This document shows positions 1 to 6,864 of a DNA stretch of 12,411 nt, piece by piece. The first letter of the stretch is position 1, and each line of letters begins with the position of its first letter. The stretch is from assembly GCA_023441905.1 (NCBI GenBank), contig JAEZNC010000049.1, positions 1-12,411 of the forward strand. Reading direction: 5' to 3'. The position numbers and the translations under genes were made by a program. The notes below the pieces were generated by a model, which saw only the letters and a list, made by a program, of their open reading frames with translations, was not told where the DNA came from and made no database searches. This DNA is from Bacillota bacterium. Lineage in GTDB: Bacteria > Bacillota > Clostridia > Christensenellales > SZUA-584.

Positions 1-917
1 ATGATGATGAACACAAGGTGTTTCTTACGGATATCAGAAGCCTAATTGGGAAAATAATTCCACTTTGTATGCTTGACGCGGAGCCTTCATACGGTTATTA
101 TACTAGCGTGGCAGTACTTTCCTGCTCTTTGGAAAATAAAAAGCGCTACACGTTTGCTGATCTTGTGGCAGTAATGGAACGGCTTCGCTCCCGAAATGGC
201 TGCCCTTGGGATAGAGAACAGACGCATCAAAGCCTCAAACGTTATCTCGTGGAAGAAAGCTACGAGGTGCTCGAAGCCATTGACGACGACGATATGGACG
301 CTTTGTATGATGAACTCGGCGATGTGCTGTTGCAGGTGGTGTTTCATGCCCGTATTGCGCAGCAACAGGGCGAATTCGATATTTCCGATGTGACAACGGC
401 CATCTGCGCAAAGATGATCTCGCGTCACACGCATATTTTCGGAAACGCTGTTGCAAAATCGCCTGATGAGGTTATTAATAACTGGGAAGTCATCAAAAAG
501 GGCGAAAAGGGCCAGCAAACGCAAACCGAAGTGCTGCAGGGCGTGCCGAAGAGCATGCCCGCTCTAATGAGAAGCGGCAAGGTGCAGCATAAAGCCGCTC
601 ATGTCGGTTTTGATTTTACAGATGTTTCTCAGGCGTTTGATAAGCTGTTTGAAGAGATCGAAGAAGTTCGGCAGAGCAGCGAAGGACGCGCGCTCGCAGA
701 TGAATGCGGCGATTTACTATTCTCCGCGGTCAACGTGGTGCGGCTGCTGGGCATAGAGCCGGAAACGGCGCTCCAGAAAGCGACAGACAAATTTATCTCG
801 CGTTTCGCGATAGTCGAAAGAATCGCGGCTGAAGAAAATGTGGACATGCACAGCTGCGGCATACAAAAGCTCGATGAGCTTTGGGACAAAGCTAAACTGC
901 AGATTGGCGGGAATTGA
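1..917 (+). CDS. mazG: Nucleoside triphosphate pyrophosphohydrolase MazG, C-terminal part of a probable tetrapyrrole methylase-MazG fusion (5' end outside window)
   Basis: MazG hydrolyses (d)NTPs to NMP and pyrophosphate in the cytoplasm and is thought to remove abnormal nucleotides. The first complete codon is at position 3 and the frame is open to the window edge, so the GTG at 18 is probably not the true start. The first ~40 visible residues (EHKVFLTDI, then IPLCMLDAEPSY and YTSV) resemble the end of the SAM-dependent methylase domain fused to MazG in Firmicute YabN proteins. Counting 304 visible residues, MazG begins with RLRSRNGCPWDREQTH near 59-75. The first metal site is EESYE (84-88) plus ELGD (104-107). 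A second MazG repeat has EEIEE (217-221) and DECGD (233-237), then KFISRF. Both repeats keep their acidic residues. HU follows 60 bp downstream on the same strand. MazG identity is firm; the fusion is inferred from a short piece of the first domain. Confidence 0.93.
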   Translation, partial: DDEHKVFLTDIRSLIGKIIPLCMLDAEPSYGYYTSVAVLSCSLENKKRYTFADLVAVMERLRSRNGCPWDREQTHQSLKRYLVEESYEVLEAIDDDDMDALYDELGDVLLQVVFHARIAQQQGEFDISDVTTAICAKMISRHTHIFGNAVAKSPDEVINNWEVIKKGEKGQQTQTEVLQGVPKSMPALMRSGKVQHKAAHVGFDFTDVSQAFDKLFEEIEEVRQSSEGRALADECGDLLFSAVNVVRLLGIEPETALQKATDKFISRFAIVERIAAEENVDMHSCGIQKLDELWDKAKLQIGGN

Positions 918-963
918 TTTCTCATCAATCTGAAAGGGACACATAACCTTAAATTTATTTACC

Positions 964-969
964 AGGAGG
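964..969 (+). promoter_or_regulatory. Ribosome binding site of the HU gene
   Basis: A full AGGAGG lies 8 nt before the ATG at 978. It fixes the HU start and suggests strong translation, as expected for an abundant DNA-binding protein. I see no convincing promoter in the 60 bp between mazG and HU, so HU may be read from upstream. Confidence 0.8.
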
Positions 970-977
970 ATTAAGTC

Positions 978-1253
978 ATGAACAAAACCGAATTAATTGA
1001 AGCCGTTGCCCAAAAATCCAATCTCACAAAGAAAGACACGGATACTTGCCTTTCTGCTCTGATCGGCGTCATTACCGATGCACTGAACAAAGGCGACAAA
1101 GTCCAGTGGACAGGCTTCGGGTCCTTTGAATTAAGGGAAAGAGCTGCCAGAAAGGGTGTCAATCCGGCTACCGGCGCTCAGATTGATATCGCCGCTTCCA
1201 GCGCACCGGCTTTCAAACCCGGCAAAGCTTTCAAAGACGCGGTCAGCAAATAA
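978..1253 (+). CDS. hup: HU family histone-like DNA-binding protein
   Basis: HU is a small nucleoid protein that binds DNA as a dimer with little sequence preference, bending it and aiding replication, recombination and transcription. The 91-residue length is typical. Helices 1-2 (residues 3-38, from NKTELIEAVA) form the dimer base. The family signature starts at GFGSFELRERAARKG (46-60). NPATG (62-66) is the tip of the DNA-binding arm, with the intercalating proline at 63. PAFKPGKAFKDAV closes the protein. It is the only gene between mazG and a strong terminator. In many clostridia an HU gene sits next to mazG and is followed by rqcP and yabP; here that continuation is cut off. Confidence 0.97.
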   Translation: MNKTELIEAVAQKSNLTKKDTDTCLSALIGVITDALNKGDKVQWTGFGSFELRERAARKGVNPATGAQIDIAASSAPAFKPGKAFKDAVSK

Positions 1254-1261
1254 CAACGATC

Positions 1262-1296
1262 AAAAAATGGCAGAGTGCGACACTCTGCTTTTTTTG
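1262..1296 (+). terminator. Intrinsic terminator after HU
   Basis: A perfect 8-bp stem, GCAGAGTG (1270-1277) with CACTCTGC (1281-1288) around a 3-nt loop CGA, is followed directly by seven T residues. An A-run at 1262-1267 lies on the other side, so the T-run can extend the stem and the element could also work on the - strand. It ends the mazG-HU transcript and separates it from the acyltransferase operon. Confidence 0.92.
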
Positions 1297-1430
1297 TTTT
1301 CGCCTAACCCCCACCGTCTGTTTTTTGAATCATATTGCTTAAGCAAAAAGCATATTCGGGTTCACTGTTTGGGGCGGCAGTGATGAATTGATGAGCTAAT
1401 GAAAACTCATTGTTAATACGCTGGTAAAAT

Positions 1431-1459
1431 CCGCAGATCAGCAAAAACATTTGATGCGG
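1431..1459. other. Imperfect stem-loop in the HU-acyltransferase gap
   Basis: CCGCA plus TCA (1431-1435 and 1438-1440) can pair with TGA plus TGCGG (1452-1459), giving 8 pairs with a 2-nt bulge around an A-rich 11-nt loop. No T-run follows, so it is not a standard terminator. Its role is unknown; it may be part of a structured RNA or chance. Confidence 0.3.
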
Positions 1460-1491
1460 CAATTCGAGATATATTCCTGCAAATGCCTTTT

Positions 1492-1531
1492 GCCCTGATT
1501 GCGTTATATGGATATGCCAGCAACAGAGGGC
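1492..1531. other. Long stem-loop in the HU-acyltransferase gap
   Basis: GCCCT (1492-1496) pairs with AGGGC (1527-1531). After a small internal loop, TTGC (1499-1502) pairs with GCAA (1520-1523), leaving a 17-nt apical loop. This makes 9 pairs in a 40-nt element with no T-run after it. It could be part of a small RNA or leader, or remnant sequence. Confidence 0.35.
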
Positions 1532-1574
1532 TTATCCCACGTTAATAAGAGACCGACGTATCCAGCAGATGAAT

Positions 1575-1591
1575 ATTGCTTTAAAAGCAAT
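1575..1591. promoter_or_regulatory. 17-nt inverted repeat, possible operator
   Basis: ATTGCTTT and AAAGCAAT flank a single A as perfect 8-nt arms. The repeat ends 3 bp before a TATAAT at 1595-1600, so a bound protein could cover that -35 region. A very similar sequence lies at 6794-6810 over the -35 box of the ppx promoter. The operator role is inference. Confidence 0.35.
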
Positions 1592-1654
1592 CTGTATAAT
1601 AGTGAACAGACAAGCTTTTTATAATGTTTTTAACAATACTTTTATAAGCGGCAA

Positions 1655-1663
1655 TGCTATAAT
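1655..1663 (+). promoter_or_regulatory. Extended -10 promoter of the acyltransferase-transporter operon
   Basis: TGC followed by a perfect TATAAT (1658-1663) forms an extended -10 element, which can work without a good -35 box; I see none at the usual distance. Transcription would begin near 1670 and give a short leader just long enough for the ribosome site AAGGAG at 1676-1681. TATAAT hexamers at 1595 and 1620 are alternatives without a good -35 box. Confidence 0.5.
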
Positions 1664-1687
1664 AATATTAAATGTAAGGAGCTAAGC

Positions 1688-2878
1688 GTGCGTATACACA
1701 AACAAAACCCTGTGCAGCATTTCATCATTATATGTCTTCTTGTTTTGTTTAAAGCCACTTATGGCCTTTATTTAAAGCTTTGGTACAATCTTCGCTGCCC
1801 TAGCAAAGGCGTGATTCCGAGGAAAGGGCCGTATCTGCTGCTCGCCAACCATTGCAACAACTTTGACGGCTTGTTCCTCCAATATTATATCGGCAGACCG
1901 ATCAGCTTTGTGGTGACGGATGCGATGTTTAAGAAAAAAACGCTCGCCAAGCTGATGACCTTCGTGGGCTATATCCCAAAACGCAAAAATGTGTCGGACA
2001 GCGGGGCTATCCGAAAGATCATCCAAGCCGCCAAGAATAACGCAATTATCGGTATTTTTCCCGAAGGTGGGCGCAATTGGGACGGAAAAACAGGCGACAT
2101 CTCCCCCGCTACCTTTCGTTTGATAAAAATGCTGGGAATTCCCGTGGTCACTGCCCGCATCAAAGGTTCTTATTTGTCAGAGCCCCGCTGGGCGGACACA
2201 AAAAGGCGCGGCATTGTGGAGATAGATTTTCAAATCCATTTTTCAGACGGTCGCATACCGTCATTAGACGTGATCGGTAAAACGATAAAAACGGCGTTGG
2301 CACATAACGAGGCCGAATGGCAAAACATTACACATATCCCATTCAAAGGGAAATCGCCGGTTAAGGGTCTTGAACGTCTGCTTTTCACCTGCCCGGCATG
2401 CAAACGCATCGGAGCAATGAGTTCCACTGACGACCGTTTGACATGTCATATCTGCTCGGCTTCTTTCGGGCTCGACGTTTACGGTTTTTTGCACGCGGTG
2501 AACGGCTCGCTGCCTATGGATAACATTTCAGACATTAACGACTGGCAGCTCAATTTGCTCACTGATCGGTTTTCTCATGCCGGCAACGATACGATACTGC
2601 TGACCGACGAAAACGCATGCCTTTATTGCGCCAAAGCAGCGGATCAGCCTTTTATGCCCGTTGAACAAGGCGCGCTGTGCCTCACAAAACAGAGCGTGAC
2701 CATCGGCAGCCGAAATTTTGAAACAGCCCGTATCCAGGGTGTTGCCGTCTATTTCAAAACGCACCTGGAGTTTCGCTATGACAGGCTGGATTATCGGGTT
2801 GGGTTTCTTGAGAAAAATGTCTCGGCATATAAATGGAATTGTGCGCTGGACGCGCTTAAAAAAAACATGGAGATTTAA
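1688..2878 (+). CDS. PlsC-type lysophospholipid acyltransferase with zinc ribbon and extra C-terminal domain
   Basis: The N-terminal half is a PlsC/AGPAT domain, which transfers a fatty acyl group to lysophosphatidate or a related acceptor at the membrane. A hydrophobic segment (residues 11-27) is a likely membrane anchor. The catalytic HX4D motif is H55-D60 within ANHCNNFD, and the acceptor motif FPEG is at 124-127. The domain ends near 190. A four-cysteine zinc ribbon follows (C235, C238, C253, C256), then about 130 residues of mostly beta-like character that I do not recognise. At 396 residues it is much longer than the ~240-residue single-domain enzymes. The GTG start at 1688 is chosen from AAGGAG six bases upstream. 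The stop lies 3 bp before the next gene, so the two are surely cotranscribed. The acyltransferase fold is firm; the substrate is unknown. Confidence 0.88.
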   Translation: MRIHKQNPVQHFIIICLLVLFKATYGLYLKLWYNLRCPSKGVIPRKGPYLLLANHCNNFDGLFLQYYIGRPISFVVTDAMFKKKTLAKLMTFVGYIPKRKNVSDSGAIRKIIQAAKNNAIIGIFPEGGRNWDGKTGDISPATFRLIKMLGIPVVTARIKGSYLSEPRWADTKRRGIVEIDFQIHFSDGRIPSLDVIGKTIKTALAHNEAEWQNITHIPFKGKSPVKGLERLLFTCPACKRIGAMSSTDDRLTCHICSASFGLDVYGFLHAVNGSLPMDNISDINDWQLNLLTDRFSHAGNDTILLTDENACLYCAKAADQPFMPVEQGALCLTKQSVTIGSRNFETARIQGVAVYFKTHLEFRYDRLDYRVGFLEKNVSAYKWNCALDALKKNMEI

Positions 2879-2881
2879 CAT

Positions 2882-4279
2882 ATGGGTATTCAAGGCGGAT
2901 GGGATGCAGTTTTACAATTCGGCTTTTTGTTTGCACTGCTGGGCGTATCGCTGATTATAAAATCGTTAATCCCTTTTTTCAGCCGTCATCTGGTGCCGAC
3001 GGCACTGTTCGGCGGCTTTATCGGCCTGATTTTGGGGCCGGAGATACTTGGTGTGATACCGTTTGATCGTGAGATGCTCGAAAACATGGTTTATCATTTT
3101 ATGGCCATCGGCTTTATCGCAATGGCATTAAAAAAGAGAAGCCGCAAATCCAGCGAGAACATCACAAATACCGGATTTGCGATCGTGAACACATATATAT
3201 GGCAGGCCGCGCTGGGGCTTGGTATCACGCTGCTGCTGTTCTTCACGGTGATGCCTGAGCTGTTTCCAAATTTCGGGCTGCTGCTGCCTTTATCCTACGC
3301 GCAGGGGCCCGGGCAGGCTTTTTCCACCGGGCAGTCTTTTGAAATGCTCGAACCCGCGTCCAAGGCGCTGGCCAACGGCGGCAATATCGGCCTCACAATG
3401 GCCAATCTCGGCTTTCTGTGGGCGATCATCGGCGGCATTCCGTTTATGTACATTCTTCGGAAAAAATACAAAAAGGACAAACCATCCGGCGTCTCCGCCG
3501 CAGAAACCACATCGGCCATTTCTCCCGATGTGCAGGAGCATACGAGCCGGGTACCCATCACGCTTTATCTCGACGATCTGACTATACAGGCGGTACTCGT
3601 TGGTGTCTGCTATCTGCTCACCTACTTGCTGCTGCTCGGCCTTGAATCGCTGCTCGGTTCTCAAAGCACACTGATGAAGCTCTTTTGGGGTTTCCAGTTC
3701 CTTTTCGGCACGCTGATTGCTATGTGCGCGCGCTTTCTGTTTAATAAGCTTTATAAAAAAGGCGTCATTCATGCCGACTATGCCGACAACTACCTGCTGC
3801 AGCGCATATCCTCCATGGCTTTTGATATCATGATCGTCGCTTCGGTCTGTGCTGTGTCATTGACTGTGCTTTCGCAGTATCTCATACCTGTCCTGATTCT
3901 CTCCACGGTTGGGGGCATTTTTACAATGATTTACTCGGCAAAAATGGCCAAATGGATATACAGGGACGAACAATTGGAGCATGCGGTGGCGCTGTACGGT
4001 ATGTGGACGGGAACCGTGGTCACGGCAATGGCGCTGCTCAAAGAAATCGACCCGGATGGCAAGACGAGTGTGCCGGAAAGCCTCGTGCTGGGCAGCGGAT
4101 TCGGCGCGATTATCGGTATTCCGCTCATGATGGTTTTAAGCATTCCCGTATCGGCCTGGGTTGACGACAAGCCGTGGCTTTATATCGTCACGTTTGCCAT
4201 TTTTATTGTTTACTCCGCTGTCTGCATGCTTGGCATCAGGTTCAACAAAAAGATGCACGCCAAAAAGCTTAAAAGTTGA
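2882..4279 (+). CDS. GltS-family sodium/glutamate symporter
   Basis: This membrane transporter of the ESS (GltS) family is expected to import glutamate or a similar anion with Na+. The 465 residues hold many hydrophobic helices arranged as two inverted halves. The N-terminal half has the family loop SYAQGPGQAFSTG (138-150), and the C-terminal half has the matching TGTVVTAMALLKEIDPD (376-392). A charged central linker of about 35 residues (193-228, rich in K, S, T and E) joins the halves. It helps explain the extra length over the ~400-residue E. coli protein. The ATG comes 3 bp after the acyltransferase stop, with a modest GGAG inside the end of that gene, so translation is probably coupled. 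Family assignment is good, but the substrate cannot be fixed from sequence, so I give no symbol. Confidence 0.85.
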   Translation: MGIQGGWDAVLQFGFLFALLGVSLIIKSLIPFFSRHLVPTALFGGFIGLILGPEILGVIPFDREMLENMVYHFMAIGFIAMALKKRSRKSSENITNTGFAIVNTYIWQAALGLGITLLLFFTVMPELFPNFGLLLPLSYAQGPGQAFSTGQSFEMLEPASKALANGGNIGLTMANLGFLWAIIGGIPFMYILRKKYKKDKPSGVSAAETTSAISPDVQEHTSRVPITLYLDDLTIQAVLVGVCYLLTYLLLLGLESLLGSQSTLMKLFWGFQFLFGTLIAMCARFLFNKLYKKGVIHADYADNYLLQRISSMAFDIMIVASVCAVSLTVLSQYLIPVLILSTVGGIFTMIYSAKMAKWIYRDEQLEHAVALYGMWTGTVVTAMALLKEIDPDGKTSVPESLVLGSGFGAIIGIPLMMVLSIPVSAWVDDKPWLYIVTFAIFIVYSAVCMLGIRFNKKMHAKKLKS

Positions 4280-4305
4280 TATAATAACATGATATTGGGG
4301 GATTT

Positions 4306-5841
4306 ATGACGGGGAATAAGCTCAGTTCAAAAATAAAAATCGGCTACGGGATCGGAACGCTCTCATACGGCATCCCTTTCCAGCTCGTTTCCGCCTGCTT
4401 TGTTTTTTACGCCACCATGGTGCTCGGTATATCGGGCGCGCTGGCCGGGCTGTTGGTTTCCGTGAGCACCATTTGGGACGCGGTGACCGATCCGGTGATG
4501 GGCTACATTTCAGACCATACCAACAGGAAAATCTTCCTCGGGCGCCGCTTGTTTTATGTGCTGATCGGTGCGCTGGGCCTCGCGCTTTGCACCATGCTGC
4601 TGTGGCAGGTGAGTCCGAATCTTCCTTATGTTACCAAAGCAATGCTGCTGGGCGCGCTGCTGATACTGCTAAAAACCTTTTCCACCATATACACCACACC
4701 GTATATGGCCCTCGGGGCTGAGCTTTCGAACGATTATGACGAAAGAACCGCCGTTCAGTCATACCGCACGGCGTTCTTCTTTCTCGGGTTTATGTTTCCG
4801 ACGATTCTCGGGATGGCTGTTTTTTTCAGACCGACGCCCGAATTCGCCGACGGACAGCTCAACCCGCAGGCTTACGCATCACTTGCGCTGGTCACAGCTG
4901 CTATTACGCTTGTGGGTGCCGCTGTCTGTATTGCGCTGACCTTTCGCCATCAGCCGCCCTATACGCCGCCTGTGAAAAGAAAGAGCGCGATTATCGGGAT
5001 ATTTAAAGAAACGGCAGAGGCGCTGAAATGCGACGATTTTCGCAATGTGAGCCTCGGCCTGCTTTTCGTCAACATGGCAATGAGCCTTGTGGGCACCATC
5101 GGCATGCATATATTTACATACACCTTCGGCCTGAAATCGGGCCAGATTGCAATTGTATTCGGTGCACTTTTCATCATGGCGCTGGTTGCTCAACCCGTGT
5201 GGCTGTATATTGCTAATAAATACGAGAAAAAGACCGCGCTCCAAGCCTGTCTGATCATCAACATCGGTGTGACCGTATTGTTCTTTGTGTATGTGCTGGC
5301 CAACGCATGGGTATCGGCCCACTATATCGCAATCATTCCGGTCGCCATGTTAATTGGCTTTTCGATGGGCGGCAGTATCGCACTGCCGTATTCAATGATT
5401 ACGGATACGATCGATAAAGACGCCTACTATTCGGGGACGCGCAAGGAAGGTGTGTTCTACGGTTGTGCAACGTTTATGTTCAAGCTGTCGCAATCTTTAG
5501 CCGCTGTCTTCGCCGGTACGATGCTGGATATTATCGGCTTTAAAAAAGGAACTGACCTGCCGGGGTTAAGAATCCAGATCGATCAATTGCAAACAGAGCT
5601 GAATCAGCTATTGGGAATCGGACAGGCCAACCCGCAAATCGATCAACTCCACGAGCAGATCGCGCAGATCAGCTCCCACATTGATCAGACCTCCGATATT
5701 TATTTAAAGCTCGGTTTAATATTGCCTGTGGGTTTTTTTATCTGCTTTGTGTTTGCACTTATATTTGTTAACAAGTATACTTTGAACAAAGAAAAGGTCG
5801 CTCTTTATCAGTCCGGCATAAATGCCAATCTGCCTAAATAA
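4306..5841 (+). CDS. GPH-family (MelB-like) sugar/cation symporter of the major facilitator superfamily
   Basis: GPH transporters bring glycosides or other small solutes across the membrane with Na+ or H+. Family motifs are WDAVTDPVMGYISD (57-70), GRR (79-81) and PYMALGAELSNDYDERT (132-148). About 12 transmembrane helices are visible. Against MelB as I remember it, two helix-II cation-site aspartates are kept (D58, D62), while the helix-IV aspartate is replaced by Thr near 130, so Na+ coupling is uncertain. Residues 419-462, between the last two helices, form a hydrophilic heptad-like insert with QIDQL twice. The expected topology puts it outside the cell. The gene starts 26 bp after the GltS gene with a TGGGGGA ribosome site and is the last of the operon. 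Its 3' end overlaps the convergent ppx gene by 8 bp. The substrate is unknown. Confidence 0.88.
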   Translation: MTGNKLSSKIKIGYGIGTLSYGIPFQLVSACFVFYATMVLGISGALAGLLVSVSTIWDAVTDPVMGYISDHTNRKIFLGRRLFYVLIGALGLALCTMLLWQVSPNLPYVTKAMLLGALLILLKTFSTIYTTPYMALGAELSNDYDERTAVQSYRTAFFFLGFMFPTILGMAVFFRPTPEFADGQLNPQAYASLALVTAAITLVGAAVCIALTFRHQPPYTPPVKRKSAIIGIFKETAEALKCDDFRNVSLGLLFVNMAMSLVGTIGMHIFTYTFGLKSGQIAIVFGALFIMALVAQPVWLYIANKYEKKTALQACLIINIGVTVLFFVYVLANAWVSAHYIAIIPVAMLIGFSMGGSIALPYSMITDTIDKDAYYSGTRKEGVFYGCATFMFKLSQSLAAVFAGTMLDIIGFKKGTDLPGLRIQIDQLQTELNQLLGIGQANPQIDQLHEQIAQISSHIDQTSDIYLKLGLILPVGFFICFVFALIFVNKYTLNKEKVALYQSGINANLPK

Positions 5842-6733
5842 GGCCCAGCTTGAATTTGAGATAGCCTTCCTGATTGTCGTTGTCGCTGACGGTCACCGTT
5901 TGCGCTCCGGCGGCTTTCATGAATTCGAGAAAGAGTATTGCACCAAACACAATCACATCCGCTTTTTTCTCTGGCAGGCCGCCTATCTTCCTGCGCTGCG
6001 CCGTCGTTTTGTTTTTGAGCATAGTGCAGAGCTCCTCCGCCCGTTTCAAAGTGACCACATGCCCCTGAACGTGTGCGGCATCGTATTCTATGAGACCTAA
6101 GTCGAGCATCGCGAGAGCCGTGGCCGTACCACCGATGCCTGTACAGATATTGTTGCCGATATTCGGCACACCGGCAAACGTTTTTGCCGCGTGCGCATGC
6201 GCTTGCAAAAATGCCTGAGGATCCGCGACATCGCCGCCCGGAAACATCTGCAGCATGCGCACCGTACCGATTTGAAAGCTGTTTTTAAAGCGCACATCGG
6301 TGAGGCTCCCTTGCATCACCTCGGTGCTCCCCCCGCCGATATCAAACATATATCCTTCACCGCGGATGCTGCCCGCGAATCCGAGCAGCGCTTCCCTGTC
6401 GCCCGAAATAATATCAATCTGGATGCCGCATTCATTTTTAATATAATCTACAAATGTATTTCGGTTTTCCGCGTCGCGGATTGCGCTTGTGCCGAATGCG
6501 AAAAAATCCTCTTTATTAACGCCATACTCACGGCTGATATTCAAATAATCCAGCAGCGCCTCTTTGGCGCGCTGCATGGCCGCGGGCACGATCTCCCGTT
6601 TGCCGACCATTCCTTCGCCCATGCGAATGAGCCTGAGCGTTTTATAATCCGCGATAATCTGACCGTCATTTATGTGCGCGATCATGAGTCTTGCGGAGTT
6701 TGTCCCAATATCCACCACGGCGTAACGTTTCAT
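5834..6733 (-). CDS. ppx: Ppx/GppA family exopolyphosphatase / pppGpp phosphohydrolase
   Basis: Enzymes of this family remove terminal phosphate from polyphosphate or convert pppGpp to ppGpp, linking phosphate stores to the stringent response. Counting from the ATG at 6733 there are 299 residues, the short form made of the two actin-like ATPase subdomains without the HD extension. Motifs are VVDIGTNSARLMI (6-18), FGTSAIRDA (80-88), SGDREALLGFAG (110-121, catalytic Glu probably E114), DIGGGSTEV (131-139), GTVRMLQMF (156-164) and GIGGTATALA (199-208). A GTG at 6745 would add four residues, but GAGGA at 6739-6743 sits 5 bases before the ATG and decides for it. It has its own promoter. The choice between Ppx and GppA activity cannot be made from sequence alone. 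Confidence 0.93.
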   Translation of the reverse strand: MKRYAVVDIGTNSARLMIAHINDGQIIADYKTLRLIRMGEGMVGKREIVPAAMQRAKEALLDYLNISREYGVNKEDFFAFGTSAIRDAENRNTFVDYIKNECGIQIDIISGDREALLGFAGSIRGEGYMFDIGGGSTEVMQGSLTDVRFKNSFQIGTVRMLQMFPGGDVADPQAFLQAHAHAAKTFAGVPNIGNNICTGIGGTATALAMLDLGLIEYDAAHVQGHVVTLKRAEELCTMLKNKTTAQRRKIGGLPEKKADVIVFGAILFLEFMKAAGAQTVTVSDNDNQEGYLKFKLGLI

Positions 6734-6781
6734 CCAAGTCCTCACTTTGCTGTCTTATTATTTCGTCTTTCAAATCAAGAT

Positions 6782-6810
6782 ATTATATCGCCGATTGCTT
6801 TTAACAGCAA
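6782..6810 (-). promoter_or_regulatory. Sigma-A-type promoter of ppx, overlapping an inverted repeat
   Basis: On the - strand, TTGCTG (6805-6810) and TATAAT (6782-6787) are separated by exactly 17 bp and lie 48 bp before the ppx ATG. The -35 box falls inside a near-perfect palindrome, + strand TTGCTTTTAACAGCAA (6795-6810, one mismatched pair). A regulator binding there would block the promoter. Confidence 0.7.
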
Positions 6811-6864
6811 GGAAAGAGTGGCACTCACGAGCGTCCCCCCTTATCTTCAATCATTATTTATAGA

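Larger units (their letters stand above)
1297..1687. other. Intergenic region without a recognisable gene, with structured and palindromic elements
   Basis: These roughly 390 bp hold no ORF that I can defend and no tRNA or known riboswitch I recognise. They contain a perfect 12-nt palindrome TTGCTTAAGCAA (1335-1346), an imperfect stem-loop at 1431-1459, a second stem-loop at 1492-1531, a 17-nt inverted repeat at 1575-1591, and three TATAAT hexamers (1595, 1620 and 1658). Only the last hexamer is preceded by a TGn extension and close to a gene. This is where rqcP would be expected in relatives, and I find no trace of its S4 domain. Confidence 0.6.

Noticed and set aside
1..20. ATG triplets at the very start and the GTG at 18 as gene start for mazG
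   Set aside because: The frame is open to the edge, and the upstream residues still look like the end of a methylase domain. The gene most likely begins before the window.
901..931. Hairpin around the mazG stop (ATTGAT / ATCAAT) as a terminator
   Set aside because: It is a weak AT-rich 6-bp stem with no T-run after it, so HU may still be read from upstream.
1156..1383. 75-residue + strand ORF overlapping the end of HU and the terminator
   Set aside because: It overlaps HU in another frame, runs through the terminator hairpin and has no ribosome site or family resemblance.
4280..4285. TATAAT before the GPH transporter gene as an internal promoter
   Set aside because: No acceptable -35 box lies at 16-18 bp, and the 26-bp gap fits an operon.
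4879..5322. 147-residue - strand ORF inside the GPH transporter
   Set aside because: It lies wholly opposite a well-supported membrane transporter and has no recognisable motifs.
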